From Terana coerulea (Eukaryota > Basidiomycota > Agaricomycetes > Polyporales > Phanerochaetaceae), in contig JAKOGH010000239.1 of NCBI GenBank assembly GCA_024811115.1, positions 1 through 64,000 on the forward strand: a stretch of 64,000 nt of DNA. Reading direction: 5' to 3'. The translations under genes were made by a program, and so were the position numbers. This document shows, in pieces, positions 35,741 to 47,166 of the stretch. The notes beneath the pieces were generated by a model, which had not been told where the DNA came from, made no database searches, and worked only from the letters and a program-made list of their open reading frames with translations. Positions within the stretch are counted from its first letter, which is position 1, and each line of letters opens with the position of its first letter.

Positions 35741-37389
35741 CAGGATGAGTTCAGGGCTTACCGACACCGCTATTCTCGCGCTCGCGACCCCCTCCGCTGT
35801 CTCCTGCCTGTGCCGGGAGGCCTCGGCAAGGCAGCAGGCGAAATTCGCCCACACGACGTCGAGAGGAACGTAGCACGGCGTCCCCGTCGATGAAGACACA
35901 ACCGCCGCTTGCACACACGCCGCTCGACGCACGGCCGCTCTTCGCGGGCGACGAACCGGCCGTCGTACCCTGGAAACGCGCCGCAGCACCGGGATGGCCG
36001 GTTCGCCGGGCGTCGAATGGTCGCAGAGTACTCGAGCGCCGCACCGAGGCGTGGACGACGAGGCCTCCGTCCAGGCCCCCAACATCAAATCTGCACGCGT
36101 GTTGATCGACGGCTGCACGACATACTGTATCCCGGCATGCACCCGTGTGCGTCGGCGAAGGTCGCAGGGAGGCGGTGTCGCGCGTCCGGGCAACTACGCA
36201 GGACGTTGAGGCAAGCTTCTGGCCCATTTCGCGTCCAGTCGATCTGTACTTACCCTTCCTCGCAGGTCGCTCGTGTTTGTTTTCACCGCCGACGGCAGCG
36301 CGCCGGCTCGGTTTGCACCCCGTGGCATAGACTTTTACCTTGCCCGAGCGATAAACGCACCTACGGAACGGCGTCGTCAACTCCAGTTGACAACGAGATG
36401 GTGCGCGCAAGGCGTCGCGGCCCTGCGCGCGCAATCACCTGAAATGTGCGCACCTTTGTCGGCGCGCCATTGGTGCAACGCGCGCCCGCGCGTTCTTGTC
36501 ATCCTCCCGCCACTCTCTTCGGCCGCCACATTGGTGTGTGCTTGCCTATCCGCCGACAACGCCGCGGTCGCCGGAATGCGATCTGTTGCGTTTTGGCAAC
36601 ATGCGCGCGCGATGGACTCCAGTCGTCGACGCGCTCTTCTGGCCGCTTGTGCGAGTCGGGGCTTATGGTGTGCGCACGCCAGGGTCCGCAAGACGGGATG
36701 CCGAGCTTTGAGGCGTCAGCTATGCATGCACCGTCGCAGAGGCCATCGAACTCACCAGGATGCAGTGCACCACGATGTCGCCGCGTTCCGTCTTGCTAGC
36801 TGCTCGGGCATGGGATGGTGAGGTGGGATAATAGATAGCTTGCGAAATTGATGCTGGTCAGGATATGGAGAATATTGCAGGGTTTGAGTAAAGGTGCAGG
36901 ATGGACACTATGGTAGGGCGATGTAGATTAATTCAAAGGGGTTTACAGTGTGAGGCCGTGGTGATCCAGAGGACGTGTGACCTCAAACACCGGGACATGG
37001 GCATGGATACCGGGCGGCACCATTTTGAGAGTGGATCAGAATCATGGGAAATACCACGGCATGCTCAGGCTGTTACAAGGTGGAGTACATAGCCGATGTC
37101 TCGAGCTGGCACCTCGAGACGGGCGCAACTGACAAAATTCTGATCAGATGTTTCAGACCCACCTAGAATTCTGTCCTGCGCACATTTCTTTGGCCATACC
37201 AGCTCAGCCTGGCAGAGCTTTGCAGTTCTGCCAGTCTATGCTGGTACTGTCAAAGAATATGTGATTGGACTAATTGCTGAATTTACAGGTGCATGCACTG
37301 GCAATATCCAAGCAGCTGCTTATGGAGCAGCAAATATGATGTCACAGATCAACAGGGAACCTTCCGTACTACTGTCAGACAGAGTGTAC
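35741..37389. other. GC-rich to AT-richer transition, no gene recognised
   Basis: Up to about 36.8 kb the sequence stays GC-rich. A word GATCTGTTGCG near 36580 may be an outlying array unit. Beyond 36.8 kb composition becomes AT-richer. Frames of 100-230 codons here are arginine/alanine-rich readings on both strands with no protein character. Confidence 0.4.
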
Positions 37390-37442
37390 GGAACAAGGGT
37401 GCGTGGGACTCACACAGTGTGAGTCCCACGCACCCTTGTTCC
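37390..37442. repeat. Perfect 26-bp inverted repeat with 1-nt centre
   Basis: The left arm 37390-37415 (GGAACAAGGGTGCGTGGGAC then TCACAC) is the exact reverse complement of the right arm 37417-37442. A single A at 37416 separates them. Such a sequence can form a hairpin or cruciform. No coding frame is near. Confidence 0.95.
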
Positions 37443-38990
37443 ATCTTTGCTCACGTGAAGGGACATCACAGCTGCTGGGTGCGTGCCTTGGCTACGGCAC
37501 TCCAAATATGATGCAACACCCGACAGCGCCACTTTGACAGCGCCGGTTGCACAGTCTTGGCACAGTCTCGTTGCTTGCTTGGAGTGGCTGCTTGTTGAGA
37601 AATCTATTCTAGTAGTATCAACAATCTAGTAGCTTTCTGATGCCTGTATTTTGGTTTCTGGAGCCCGGATGTGTAAATGTGGATAGTATGACCAGAAGCA
37701 TCTGCGGCTCAATTGATTATTATCCTCTGATGCACCTCAATTGCATTTTGAAAGGCTCGCAGGTATGCAGAAAAACATAGGTGAACCTCCTGGAGTCTCG
37801 TAGGCTAGTAGTTCAGCGCAAAATATCTGTGGTTAGTAAAATGTGCTGAAAGCGAAATCTCTCGTTCTGAGTGAGCTGAGTGGAAGAGGAATGTGTGCTT
37901 GCCAGGGGGGAGGCACGATTGCTAGCGCTGACAGCAAGTTGTCCAGCGTCTTGCATACAAGTGCCTAGGATCTTACACCCCTAGAGATAAGATAACAGTA
38001 GATAGTGGGATCTTGCAAGCGAAAGTTGGTGTTTCCTAACTCTCCAGCTTCATTGAGGTGAGGGTGTGCATGGCAATGAAGAAAATAGCCAATGGAGCCC
38101 GAAATTTAGCCTTGTGAGTGCACTGCCTGCTTTCTACAGTGGGTGCTCATGTAGTATAGCGCCACTTACTGGACGTTGGTGCTATAATTGCTGGTTTTGT
38201 GTGGATATAGCACTGCAAAAGGTGCCAAATGTTTTTGATTTGATATCAGTGCACAGTACTAGCAGAATCATAAGTATAACTATGCGAATGCCCCTGAGCC
38301 TGCGACACTGGGAATACATTTGAGAGTAAGGCCCCGGACATCCGAGGCGTCTCCAAAGCGCTTACCTGGCAGGACCCCAGACGCATGGTGACCACCTGAG
38401 GACAAGTTGATGTCAGTGCTAGCCATCGTGCACCCCCTCGGTGCTTGCCCAGAAGCGTCCGGATTTTGACACAATTCCCGCAATTGCCAACATCGACATA
38501 GACGAAAGGCGCGGAAGCTGGGCGTGGATTTCAGTCCAAGTAGGTCGGAGCTTGGGACAAATGTCGGAATTTTACCGGAAAGCGGCCAAAGATAGCAAGC
38601 CATCAACGCCACAAAGAAGAAGCGTGCTCAGCGCCCTCACAGCGCCCTGCGTCGCTCACGCTCAACTTGTCTCCGCCCACGACATGGCCTGCTCAACACT
38701 CCGGCTTCACCTTTCCTTGGCGTCAATATTGTGACATCAACGTGTGAGTATCATCTGGCTGCTTTTCAGTGCTTAGTTTTTCCCTCGGATATCGAATTTG
38801 CGCTCCACCTGCGTGCCGGCAGGCTTGCTAAAGCCTACGGAATGAGAGTGACGTCCCAGCAAAGCAAGGCAAGCTGAGGCGGATTGAGGGTCTCATTTAG
38901 CCGAGGTATGCATGCTGTTTGGATACCGAATGTACCTGGATACTGACAGGCCGTGGAATTGTGCTAGAACGCACGGTCTGGATGGTCTCC
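37443..38990. other. Non-coding stretch, nothing recognised
   Basis: AT-richer than flanking DNA, with only short frames. No motif, RNA gene or clear repeat was identified. Confidence 0.4.
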
Positions 38991-39023
38991 GTCGGAAGAT
39001 TCGCTTCAAGCGAATCTTCCGAC
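38991..39023. repeat. Perfect 16-bp inverted repeat with 1-nt centre
   Basis: GTCGGAAGATTCGCTT (38991-39006), a single C, then its exact reverse complement (39008-39023). It has the same arm-single-base-arm design as the 37.4 kb palindrome. Confidence 0.95.
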
Positions 39024-39276
39024 AGATGGACCTCATAACGCAAGCGCAAGCTCACGGCATGCCGTGATGGAGCGCGCGCTCTAGAAGATGTGTGATCAAA
39101 CCACTGTGCTGGGGTGACAACGAAGAGACAGCCGAGCTCGATTTCGGCCCTTTCTTCATTCCTGTCTCACTCTGCAGTTGGAGCGTTCCGGGCATGTGGG
39201 TGCGACATGTGAAATGGGGGTCAGAGGCGTAACAGGGCGGAGGGGTTGGAGAGGCCGAAAGTGCCGAGCTGGAAGG

Positions 39277-39283
39277 TATAAAG
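39277..39283 (+). promoter_or_regulatory. TATA box followed by a CT-rich initiator-like tract
   Basis: TATAAAG at 39277 is followed at 39305-39400 by a strongly pyrimidine-rich stretch, the usual layout of a fungal core promoter. No long coding sequence follows, only the intron-rich region described separately. Confidence 0.4.
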
Positions 39284-40730
39284 GATGCGAGGAGGACAGC
39301 TGAAACTGCATCCCCTCCTCCTCCTGCTCCCTTCCTCTCATTCTCTTATCCTCGCCTCCGCCATTCAGCACTCACCTTACCTTCCACTCTCTACAGCTGG
39401 CCCTTCCGTCTGTCGTGCTGCTCGCGCTTTCGCCATCTCCTCGTTGTCCCTGATGCTGTCCCTGCTCGTTTTCTGCTTCGTTCTCGCCGCCCTGACAACA
39501 CCCCACCAGGGCGGTCATTGAATGGTAAGTGCGAGCTTGTCCATTTGCAGTGACCCTCATGCTGACTTTGAATTCTTGTTTACAGCTGTGCTTACACTCG
39601 TATTGTATGCCTGTAACATTATGTAGAGATCATGTCTCGTCGTGGCTGCATGGTACGGCCGAGGTAAGTACCAGCTCTTTTACGTCCCACTATCTGCTGA
39701 CCAAATTGCACGAGATTAGCAGCTTAGTTTGGCAGCCTGCTGTGTAAGTCATCCTGCTCGCTAGTCTCGCTATACCAAACGCTCATACCACGCTCAGTAC
39801 AGACCGTTTGCTCACGGTATGCACGCCATTTCCCACTCGCTCGTCACGCCGAGCTGATTGTCGCGTTGAATGAGATTGGTACGTACTCGATACCATTGAC
39901 CGTGTAACGCGGGCTTACGAAACCTGGCTCTCATAGTGAACGGAGCTATAGTTGATAGCTGGTCAGTCCAGGTAAGTAACTGTGAGCTTCTCGAAAATGC
40001 ACTGAACGAACGTCAGTAGGGCTTGTACGGCTTTACCGCGGCCGTACCATAGCAGAATGATCAATCACTAGCGACAGTGATATCCAACAGGTGCGCAGTC
40101 GCTTCTGCGGTGCCGCCATAATTTCTGACTTGATGTGCACAGATGAGCGAGTGCTTATGACGGTTATTACCGTACTTACCGGACTGTCAACATGCCCGAC
40201 GGCGCGCCGTTGGCGTCTGGTGCTCGAGGCGACACGGCGCGTCGTGACCTGGGACCCCGAAGCTGCCGAGACTGCAAAAATATCTCCCGCAAGCTACGCA
40301 CGGCATTTCCCACTCGCTCGTTGTGTGGGATGGAACATTGCATAGTATACCAGTACGTATTCCGTATTGTTGATCACGAAGCGATGGCTAACAATATTTC
40401 GTTTCAGGGCACTGATAATAAATCAGAGGGGTCACAAACGCGCGACTACGGCCATAGGTAAGTAATGTCACGAGCCTCACTCTGAATGTATTTTGAGCCG
40501 TCATCCACAGGGTGTCGGTAGATGCCACTGCGCTCGAGTACTCTACGGCGCTGTTACTAGTACAAGTAACTGTCGGCCACTATACAGGTACGCGGCCGTT
40601 CACATGAGCTTACTACTACTACTAATCCGATGTCCACAGCCATGCAATAAGGCGTCCTGGAGTGTTCCGTGCGCCTTTCGAATGTCAACCCAAGCCGTGC
40701 CTGCCACCTTGACCGTTGGCGAGAAGCAGG

Positions 40731-40866
40731 CTTCGTCCGTCGACATACCCCTCATACAACTCCCCATGCGCAACATCCAGGTAATGTCGCCTTGGAGGCT
40801 TCGTCCATCGACATACCTCTCATGCAACTCCCCATGCGCAGGATTCAGGTAATGACACCTGAGATT
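40731..40866 (+). repeat. 68-bp tandem duplication carrying an exon end and splice donor
   Basis: The segment starting CTTCGTCC at 40731 is repeated from 40799. It includes CATACCCCTCATACAACTCC and CCCATGCGCA and ends in CAG followed by GTAATG, so the duplication copies a potential 5' splice site. A few substitutions separate the units. Confidence 0.85.
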
Positions 40867-41720
40867 ATGTCACGCGGCTCGTACTGACCTTCTATATGTA
40901 GACACTTTATCTCCTCGTGGCGCCAGTCTACCCATGCCCTCACGCATCTGCGGCAATGCCGGATTCGGCTCGTGAAGAGTTGTTGGTCATCGCTGCGGCG
41001 CGGACGTGAGAGTCCGCCATCCGCCAATACATATACCCGCCATAGGGTACGTCTCGCAATATCTACGATTCATCACGTCGCTCATGAGCCCGTTGTTTCA
41101 GCGCCTTCATAATCGGCAACTCGAAACCTTTGCTCTCGACGCTGGGCCTCGAACTCGGACTCAGGCCTGGACAACACGTAGGACAGAGGCGGCATACTTG
41201 TGCCACCGACAACCGCCTGTCTGCCGGCTCACCCCCAGTTCAACTAAGGCCAGGCCGCAGCACGCTTTGTTATACTGCGGTCTATATTCCGAGTAGATGC
41301 TAACCTTAACCTCGTTGCCCTGGTAGATGAGCACACTCAGTCGTTGTAAGTGTTCGCCGTCAACGCGTCAACTACTATGGGATCAGTATGGACCATTGGT
41401 AAGTAATCACTCTCGTCTAACAGCATTATACGCCCTTTCTGACAAGTGACCAGGGTTTCCGCCGTCGTAATTGCCGGGACGGTGCCGACTGGCGCGTCCC
41501 ACCTCTACTCCTTGAAATGTATGTGAAGCCGATACCGTGGTGCTGTCACGCATTTGACGGCGCTCCGTTCAGATATACGCCCGTATCTCTGGCTGTTATC
41601 TGTAGGTAAGTTGAGCTAGTCTCAAGCACATATGACCAGTATGCTAATGACTTTTGACCACCACTCCTCGCAATGTACCGAACAGATGTTGTATCAGTAG
41701 TACTTATCCGTATATAAGCG

Positions 41721-42399
41721 GGCTACAATCACATGCTGTCTAATAGCTCGAGTCCGCCGCACGACACGAGAGTGGTCCACTGACCCGGTCCCCGTCCTAT
41801 AGCCACGTCAGTACCAACGACGAATACACTTTGAACATTAATTGCGGTAAGAGATTTCGGAAGAGGTCTTACAGCACAATAGATCACTCACGTACTTTCG
41901 TGTATAGGTCACTTACTCCAGCATGGACGATGGTGAATAACGCGCACGCCGCGCATATATTACAATAACAAATCGACCTTATATACATAAGTACGTGTTG
42001 TGCTCGTTTCGTGCTAGTATGACTTCTGAATGAGCTACACAGCCGGATTCGTTTCTCTGCACTTGGTCTGACTTGGGGCCTTCGCACGTAAGGCAGACTA
42101 GCGGGTACGTCAAACACTTATTTATTGCTATTCATGCTATTAATGTACATTGTATGTGTCCAGTTCATTAGTCTCACGTTAATGTGTGCGCATGTCGTTA
42201 CGGGACGCATGCTGCATTATAACTCTCGGCACATCGGGGTCAGACTACTGGTTTGCCGCACATCAGTACTGGGCGTACAGAGGACTGTATGTAAGTCTTT
42301 GCTTGCCTTCCTGCTGGTGACGAAGCTCACGGCTCTCGTTCGTAGCCATATTGCCTCGTAAGCTCCTATGCGCGGTGGTTCAACAGCGCAAGCATGCGC
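41721..42399. other. Non-coding stretch, nothing recognised
   Basis: AT-richer sequence with only short frames on both strands; no motif, RNA gene or repeat was recognised. Confidence 0.4.
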
Positions 42400-42795
42400 T
42401 GTGTTTGTAGCAAGCGTTCCGCGCATCTGTGCCCGACACGGAGCTTCGTGCGCCGCGCTCTCTAGTGACTCGTGTTCGTGGCTAGGCACACCGAGTCGGT
42501 GAGCAAATGCGAGCGGGGCACGTCGTAGACGTCGCTGCCGTGGAGTTGGCTTCCCTGCGTCTCGTGCGTTTGTTTCGCTCTGCGACGTCCGCTACTGCGC
42601 ACTGGCGGCGAGGGTTCGGCGTATCTGTGCTGGGCATAGTGCGTCGTGCGTCGTGCTCTCTGGCAACTCGCGCTTGTGGGCAGCCATGCCGTGTCGGTGA
42701 GCGAACGCAAGTTGAGCGCGTTCAACATCGCTGTGGAGTTGGCACCCCATCGTCTTGTGCGGTCGTCCCGCTGAGACGTCGTCCACTTCTGCGGT
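42400..42795. repeat. Two tandem units of about 198 bp
   Basis: TTCCGCGCATCTGTG near 42417 recurs as TTCGGCGTATCTGTG near 42615. GCTCTCTAGTGACTCG near 42457 recurs as GCTCTCTGGCAACTCG near 42655. The word GTCGGTGAGC follows in both. The similarity is diverged but collinear. Confidence 0.6.
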
Positions 42796-44962
42796 GCGCC
42801 ATTTTTTCTATTCTGAGGCCTCGTAGGCTGACGTATGTATATAGGCGTCCGCATATTCACTTGTAAGCGGTGTTGATGTCCTCTCCACCAGGACTTCAGC
42901 TGAGCGTAAAGCGCTCCAGCGTTCATTTGCCGGAGAAGACGTCTCGCGACTGGCCTTCACGGCTTGTCGCTCGCGGATGCGCGGTCGCAGCGTCATATCG
43001 TGTCATGTACTCGGCGGCATGCTGCGCGACGGAACACGCCCTGTCATGCAAGCGCGAGCTCAGCGGCTCTGCAGCGCTCAACCTTCTCTGCGCTTGTGTG
43101 TCTTTTGCTTTCCGTTCTCGGTGCGTTGGGCGGACTCTTTGTACGCGGGCAGGCGCGCCAGCCGACGCGTGCTGCCTTGCTCCTCGCGTACTCGCCGCCG
43201 CCGTGGAAATGGCGCTGGCGGCGTGCGCAGGCATGGGCTCTCGCGCGCGCACGCATTCGACTCGGCTACACCGTGCCACGGCTGTGCAGTATCCGCGATG
43301 TTTGCCGTAGCGACTCGGCCGTCGCGTTCTCTCGTGCGGTGCGCACACCCTTTCTCTCGTGGCCCATCATGCCGGCGCGCGCATTCCGCGTCCAGACCCT
43401 TCCCGCTCGATTGCATCTACAGCGTCTGATTGAGTACAAGAGCGGCCAAGGCGGGGTGAACGAGGCTTACCGAGGAAGCCGCGGCACCGTGACGTCGAGC
43501 GTAGTTGACTTGCGCAACGGCTGGACCACAGAGAGCGGCTTGCCACGTCGGCAAGCTGCAGCCGACGCTAAAGCCGCCGTGTGCGTCCGAGTACGTCAAA
43601 GCCGCCGCCGCCTGACGGGCGAGACTTTGGGATATGGGGCGAAGGGCGGTCGAGGCCCGGGCGATATGTGCATTAGCCAATGAAGAGATGGTGGTCAGGC
43701 CGTCAGGCTGCGACGACAGTCGCGGAGCCTTGGACGGGTCGAGCCGGGCAATGGCGGCTGCGCCTAATGCCGAAGTCGCCCCTACGGCGAGTGAGAGGGC
43801 TGGAGCGAACGAGTGACCTGAGCGAGATGTCATGAGTTACGGTGAGGGGCTAAACATGTGTGGGCGAACATACCAAATCGAGGGCGAGCGTGCCCGCTGC
43901 ACGGCGTCCTGGCGAGGCAGCCACTGCCCGAAGGCAGCGTGCAGATTTCTCGCGCTCCGGTTATGCGTCATGGCGTCGGGACCCGTGGTGTCCTTGCCAT
44001 AGACGGTTGGTGGATGTGCGCTGGGGTCAGGGTTTAAGTTGCCTGTTGTGCCTCCGACGGGTATGCGTGAGGAGGACGGGAACGTTGGTTTCTTGGCCAG
44101 TAGTCTGCGAGTCCAACTTTGCCTTTTCGTAAGTGGCTGCTCTCAGACTCTGAATGGATGCTGCGCTTACCTCTATGCACTCAGCTCCAACCAAGGCTTT
44201 GGTGCCCATCGACTTCGCGGCTGCGAGTGGACCTCGCCTTGCGCCTGGCCATACGGTCAAAGAGCACGGCGCGGGAAGTTGAGGGACGCGCGCGCGGACT
44301 TGAAACGCGACCCTTGAATCCTTCGTAGACTAAAGCATCGTCGTATAGAATTTGAAAGTGGTTAGAGACATCGTAGGTGCCGGAGACGTTGAGAGCTACG
44401 AGGTCTCTCCCCGGGGAAAGCGCGGAACCTGCGGCCGCTGTAGCAGTCGGTGCACTCGATGTCTCCGCGCCATTTTCGAGCTCCGCACTTGCTCGTATCT
44501 TCAAATGAATCTTGAGGTGTCGGTTGCGACGGGACAGCGCGTGCAGAGTCGAGAGGGCGCGACGAAGTGGGACGTCGGTGCGGTGGGACTTTGCAGGTGA
44601 GCTAGCGACTTCGGGTTGGTCTACCGCACACGGCACTCAACGAGGATGTGTAAGATTCGTACGGAGAGTGCCAGCATGGGATACGAGACGATCTGAGGCG
44701 TGGAATGGGACGGGACACGAGTGTGCGGACGGGGATGGGAGAGGTGATGGGAGAGAGCGAGAGAGATGTGCGGGCGCCAAGGGCTCGACGCCACGAAGAA
44801 GAAGCACGCTGAGTCTGGCTTTGCAGAAAGCTCCTGTATCGCACTCGCACTACCCATCGCCGTCGAGCAAACATGTACAGCTGCGAAAAAGATATATTTG
44901 TGTTTGCATTTATATACACGGTTGTAGATACACCCTGCAAGTCTTTCTTCGCCACAACACTT
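42796..44962. other. GC-rich stretch without a recognised gene
   Basis: Frames of up to 239 codons on both strands are arginine/alanine/serine-rich and look like products of GC bias. One minus-strand 151-codon frame (44181-44636) has a more protein-like C-terminal half (DVSNHFQILYDDALVYEGF) but matches nothing I know. The right end abuts the duplicated gene fragments. Confidence 0.35.
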
Positions 44963-45103
44963 AAGCATCTTGACCTTCCACACCAACCTCGAGCACCTTC
45001 GCTTTGAGCGGCGGCGGCGCCCGCCTCAGAAACATCTCGCTCTTCGCATACCAAATCTCCATGCTCGCCACCGTCGCCTCGGGTAGGAACAGCCGCGCAC
45101 GAC
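44963..45103 (-). pseudogene. Inverted copy of the 3' end of the PPR-like gene
   Basis: Read on the minus strand this segment matches the last about 140 bp of the PPR-like gene (49826-49968), including the alanine/proline-rich KRAPPPPKAKVPEAG region. Similarity begins about at the parental stop codon. It is directly joined to the 5-phosphatase duplicate at about 45110. Confidence 0.75.
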
Positions 45104-45109
45104 TTCTGC

Positions 45110-47166
45110 GGTGCGTGCAGTACCGTGCCGGACGTCACCGCGCCCAGGTGCTCGGTCGGCAGGAGGGACTTGCCCGTCGCGCCGGGCGTGAAGATGTCAT
45201 AGACCCGCACGATCGGCCCGCGCGAGCTGCTGCCCGCGCCCTGCCCGCCCGCGTCGCACGTGGACGTCCAGAGCCGCCCAGCGAGGACCTTCGCGAACTC
45301 CTGCTTGTCCGCGATGCGCACGACGCCCTTCGTCTGGAGAAATTTGCAGGCTGTCGAGGGCCGGAGGACTAATCTTTTGCGATGCGTCGGTCTGATATAC
45401 GGAGCGATGTCTCGGAGGGGGCGCGCGCACACGACGCAAGCTCTGCTCGTCGAGGACTAGTATCTGACCTATGCCTTTGCGAGCGGGAAGCGGTGGCGGC
45501 GTTCCAGACGGACTGGACGTTTCCGAGGGGATGGTGTTGAGCGACACCTGCCGTGCAGTCGCTGCACCTTTTGGACGGGGAGGCGGTCGAGGTGGAGGAG
45601 AAATCGGGGACCTGGTGGGTGAGGCTGTTACAGTGGGCGACGGGTCATGCAAAGATTCAGAAGAAACGGTGGAAACTGAGGATGAAGATGCTACGCTGTC
45701 GGAGGAGGCTTCCCTATGGTGGTGCGCCGCTGAATCGCCGTTGGCTGGAGGACCGTTCCGACGATTAGGTAGGGGTGGGCGCACGGGAGGGCTGTCGTTG
45801 CCACTGTCAAATGGGCCGTGTAACTGTATAAGGGGAGTTGAAGGATCTGGAGAAGTGCTGAGAGGGAAGGAATGTCGTGGTGCCCGCGAAGGCCCTGCGC
45901 TAAGCAATGCGGCGTCAACGGGCGATGTCACTACTGCTGCAGAATGGGATACCACCCGAGGTGTGGCATTCTGAGGTCTGGCCAGTGGAGCTGCAGGGCC
46001 TGTGTTCCTGAAAGGGACTATCAGCAAACCATCTTGTTGACTCATCTACGACCGATTGCAAACGACACCATGGCGAAGACTCTGAATTTGCTGCGGATCG
46101 TGAGAGCTCAACAGCAGATGCTCCGTGGAATGTACAGTTTAACTGAACAACTGCAGTGAATCGTCACGATGTCGAGTTGGCCATGATGTTGACAACTGGT
46201 GCTGACCAGTTATTCAGATAGCAGGAATAGACCATTCGTGCACATGAACAGGCACCAGGGAATTACAGCAGCCAGGCGTAATGAAAGGGCAGACAATTAG
46301 GGGAGTTCAGAGTCGGTTGTTTTAGCCTGTTGCAGGGCTTGTTGCAGGATCTTGTTGCAGGAGCTATGTGCGCATTGATGGGCCTCGTGAGCAGGCGGCT
46401 GCGCTTGCAACAAGCCCCTGCAACAGCCCTGCAACAGGCGCAAAACGGGGAGTTCACGGCTGCAACGCTGTTGCAGGATTTCTCGGTATTTTCCGCTATC
46501 CTACAGCAAAACCCTGCAACAGCTTCAAAAGCCCTGCTCTGAACTTCCCTATTGCATTTTGCAAATACAAGTGAATATCTGGAAGCCACTAACGGTCCAT
46601 ATACGGCGTGCGCCTAACCCAAACAAGACAGGAGCGGGACTCACCCAAACTTGTTGATCAGCGAAGCTACTCCAGAGCCACCAGTAACTGCGGCAGCCTC
46701 CTGGAGTGCGGCGGGCGGCGGCGGGGCGGCTTTCTTGAAAGCAACGCAGCCTTCGCCAGGGGTAGGGGGCTGCTAGTCGGAGACGGCGGTCCGCTCTCCA
46801 CCTGCACCGGACGCATGAGCGGGCTGTTCGTGACCGACGATACCGGGGAGTTCCCTTTCGATCTAGGCGGCGGCGGAGGGGCGGCCTCTTACCACCGACA
46901 TGGAGGTCCGAGGAAGAGGCCGCCGCACGCAGGGAGCGCGGGCTGGTCGGCGGCTTCTGTTCGCTCGTTATGGACACCGCGCGCGGCCGCGACGGGCTGC
47001 ACGCTTCCGGGGAGAGCAGGTCGCGCGCATTCCCAGCGGGCCGGGGCAGCGAGGTCGTCGAGACCGTCGGGGACGACTCCGCCGCGAGCTTCTCGAATCT
47101 TGAGCGGAGGGAGCTGACGGCGGGTGTGGGTGTATGCTCGACGTCGGGCGGCGACTGCGAGAGCAT
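45110..47166 (-). pseudogene. Truncated, rearranged duplicate of the WD40/5-phosphatase gene
   Basis: Copy of 30798-33290. It retains the start (ATG 47166, MLSQSPPDVEHT), exon 1, intron 1 with a 252-bp insertion, and the proline-rich part of the main exon (open from an ATG at 46045). It then jumps at about 45325 from ISPPALDSLQISPDEG to the sequence equivalent to 31008, deleting about 700 bp that encode WD40 segments and shifting frame. Sequence ends before the catalytic 5-phosphatase domain, so no enzyme can be made. At about 46769 it keeps the extra C that preserves frame in exon 1, where the parent copy has lost one. Confidence 0.85.
46299..46550. mobile_element. 252-bp MITE inserted in the duplicate, with empty site in the parent copy
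   Basis: Terminal inverted repeats AGGGGAGTTCAGAG / CTCTGAACTTCCCT (one mismatch) are flanked by ATT on both sides. The corresponding place in the parent copy (about 32667-32672) has a single CATTGCA and no insert, giving a paralogous empty site. The body holds many GTTGCAGG / CCTGCAAC words in both orientations and no coding frame. The superfamily is undetermined; a 3-bp ATT duplication is not the usual TWA of PIF/Harbinger. Confidence 0.85.

Larger units (their letters stand above)
39277..41720 (+). ncRNA. Candidate multi-intron non-coding transcript (or decayed many-exon gene)
   Basis: The exact donor hexamer GTAAGT occurs at 39525, 39664, 39744, 39972, 40458, 41346, 41399 and 41606. Further donors read GTACGT (39879) and GTAATG (40781). 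Most are followed 40-70 nt later by an AG acceptor, and branch-like words such as CTAATGAC occur. Implied exons are only about 24-230 nt. Joined exons give no long reading frame (the best is about 43 codons). A TATA box and CT-rich tract precede it. Either a spliced non-coding RNA or a degenerate gene; inferred from splice signals only. Confidence 0.35.

Noticed and set aside
42964..43683. 239-codon plus-strand frame
   Set aside because: Arginine/alanine-rich, overlaps equally long antisense frames and shows no conserved motif.
44602..45432. 276-codon minus-strand frame containing WD40-like sequence
   Set aside because: The recognisable part is the displaced 5-phosphatase fragment; the rest is unrelated flanking DNA read through the junction, so it is not a gene.
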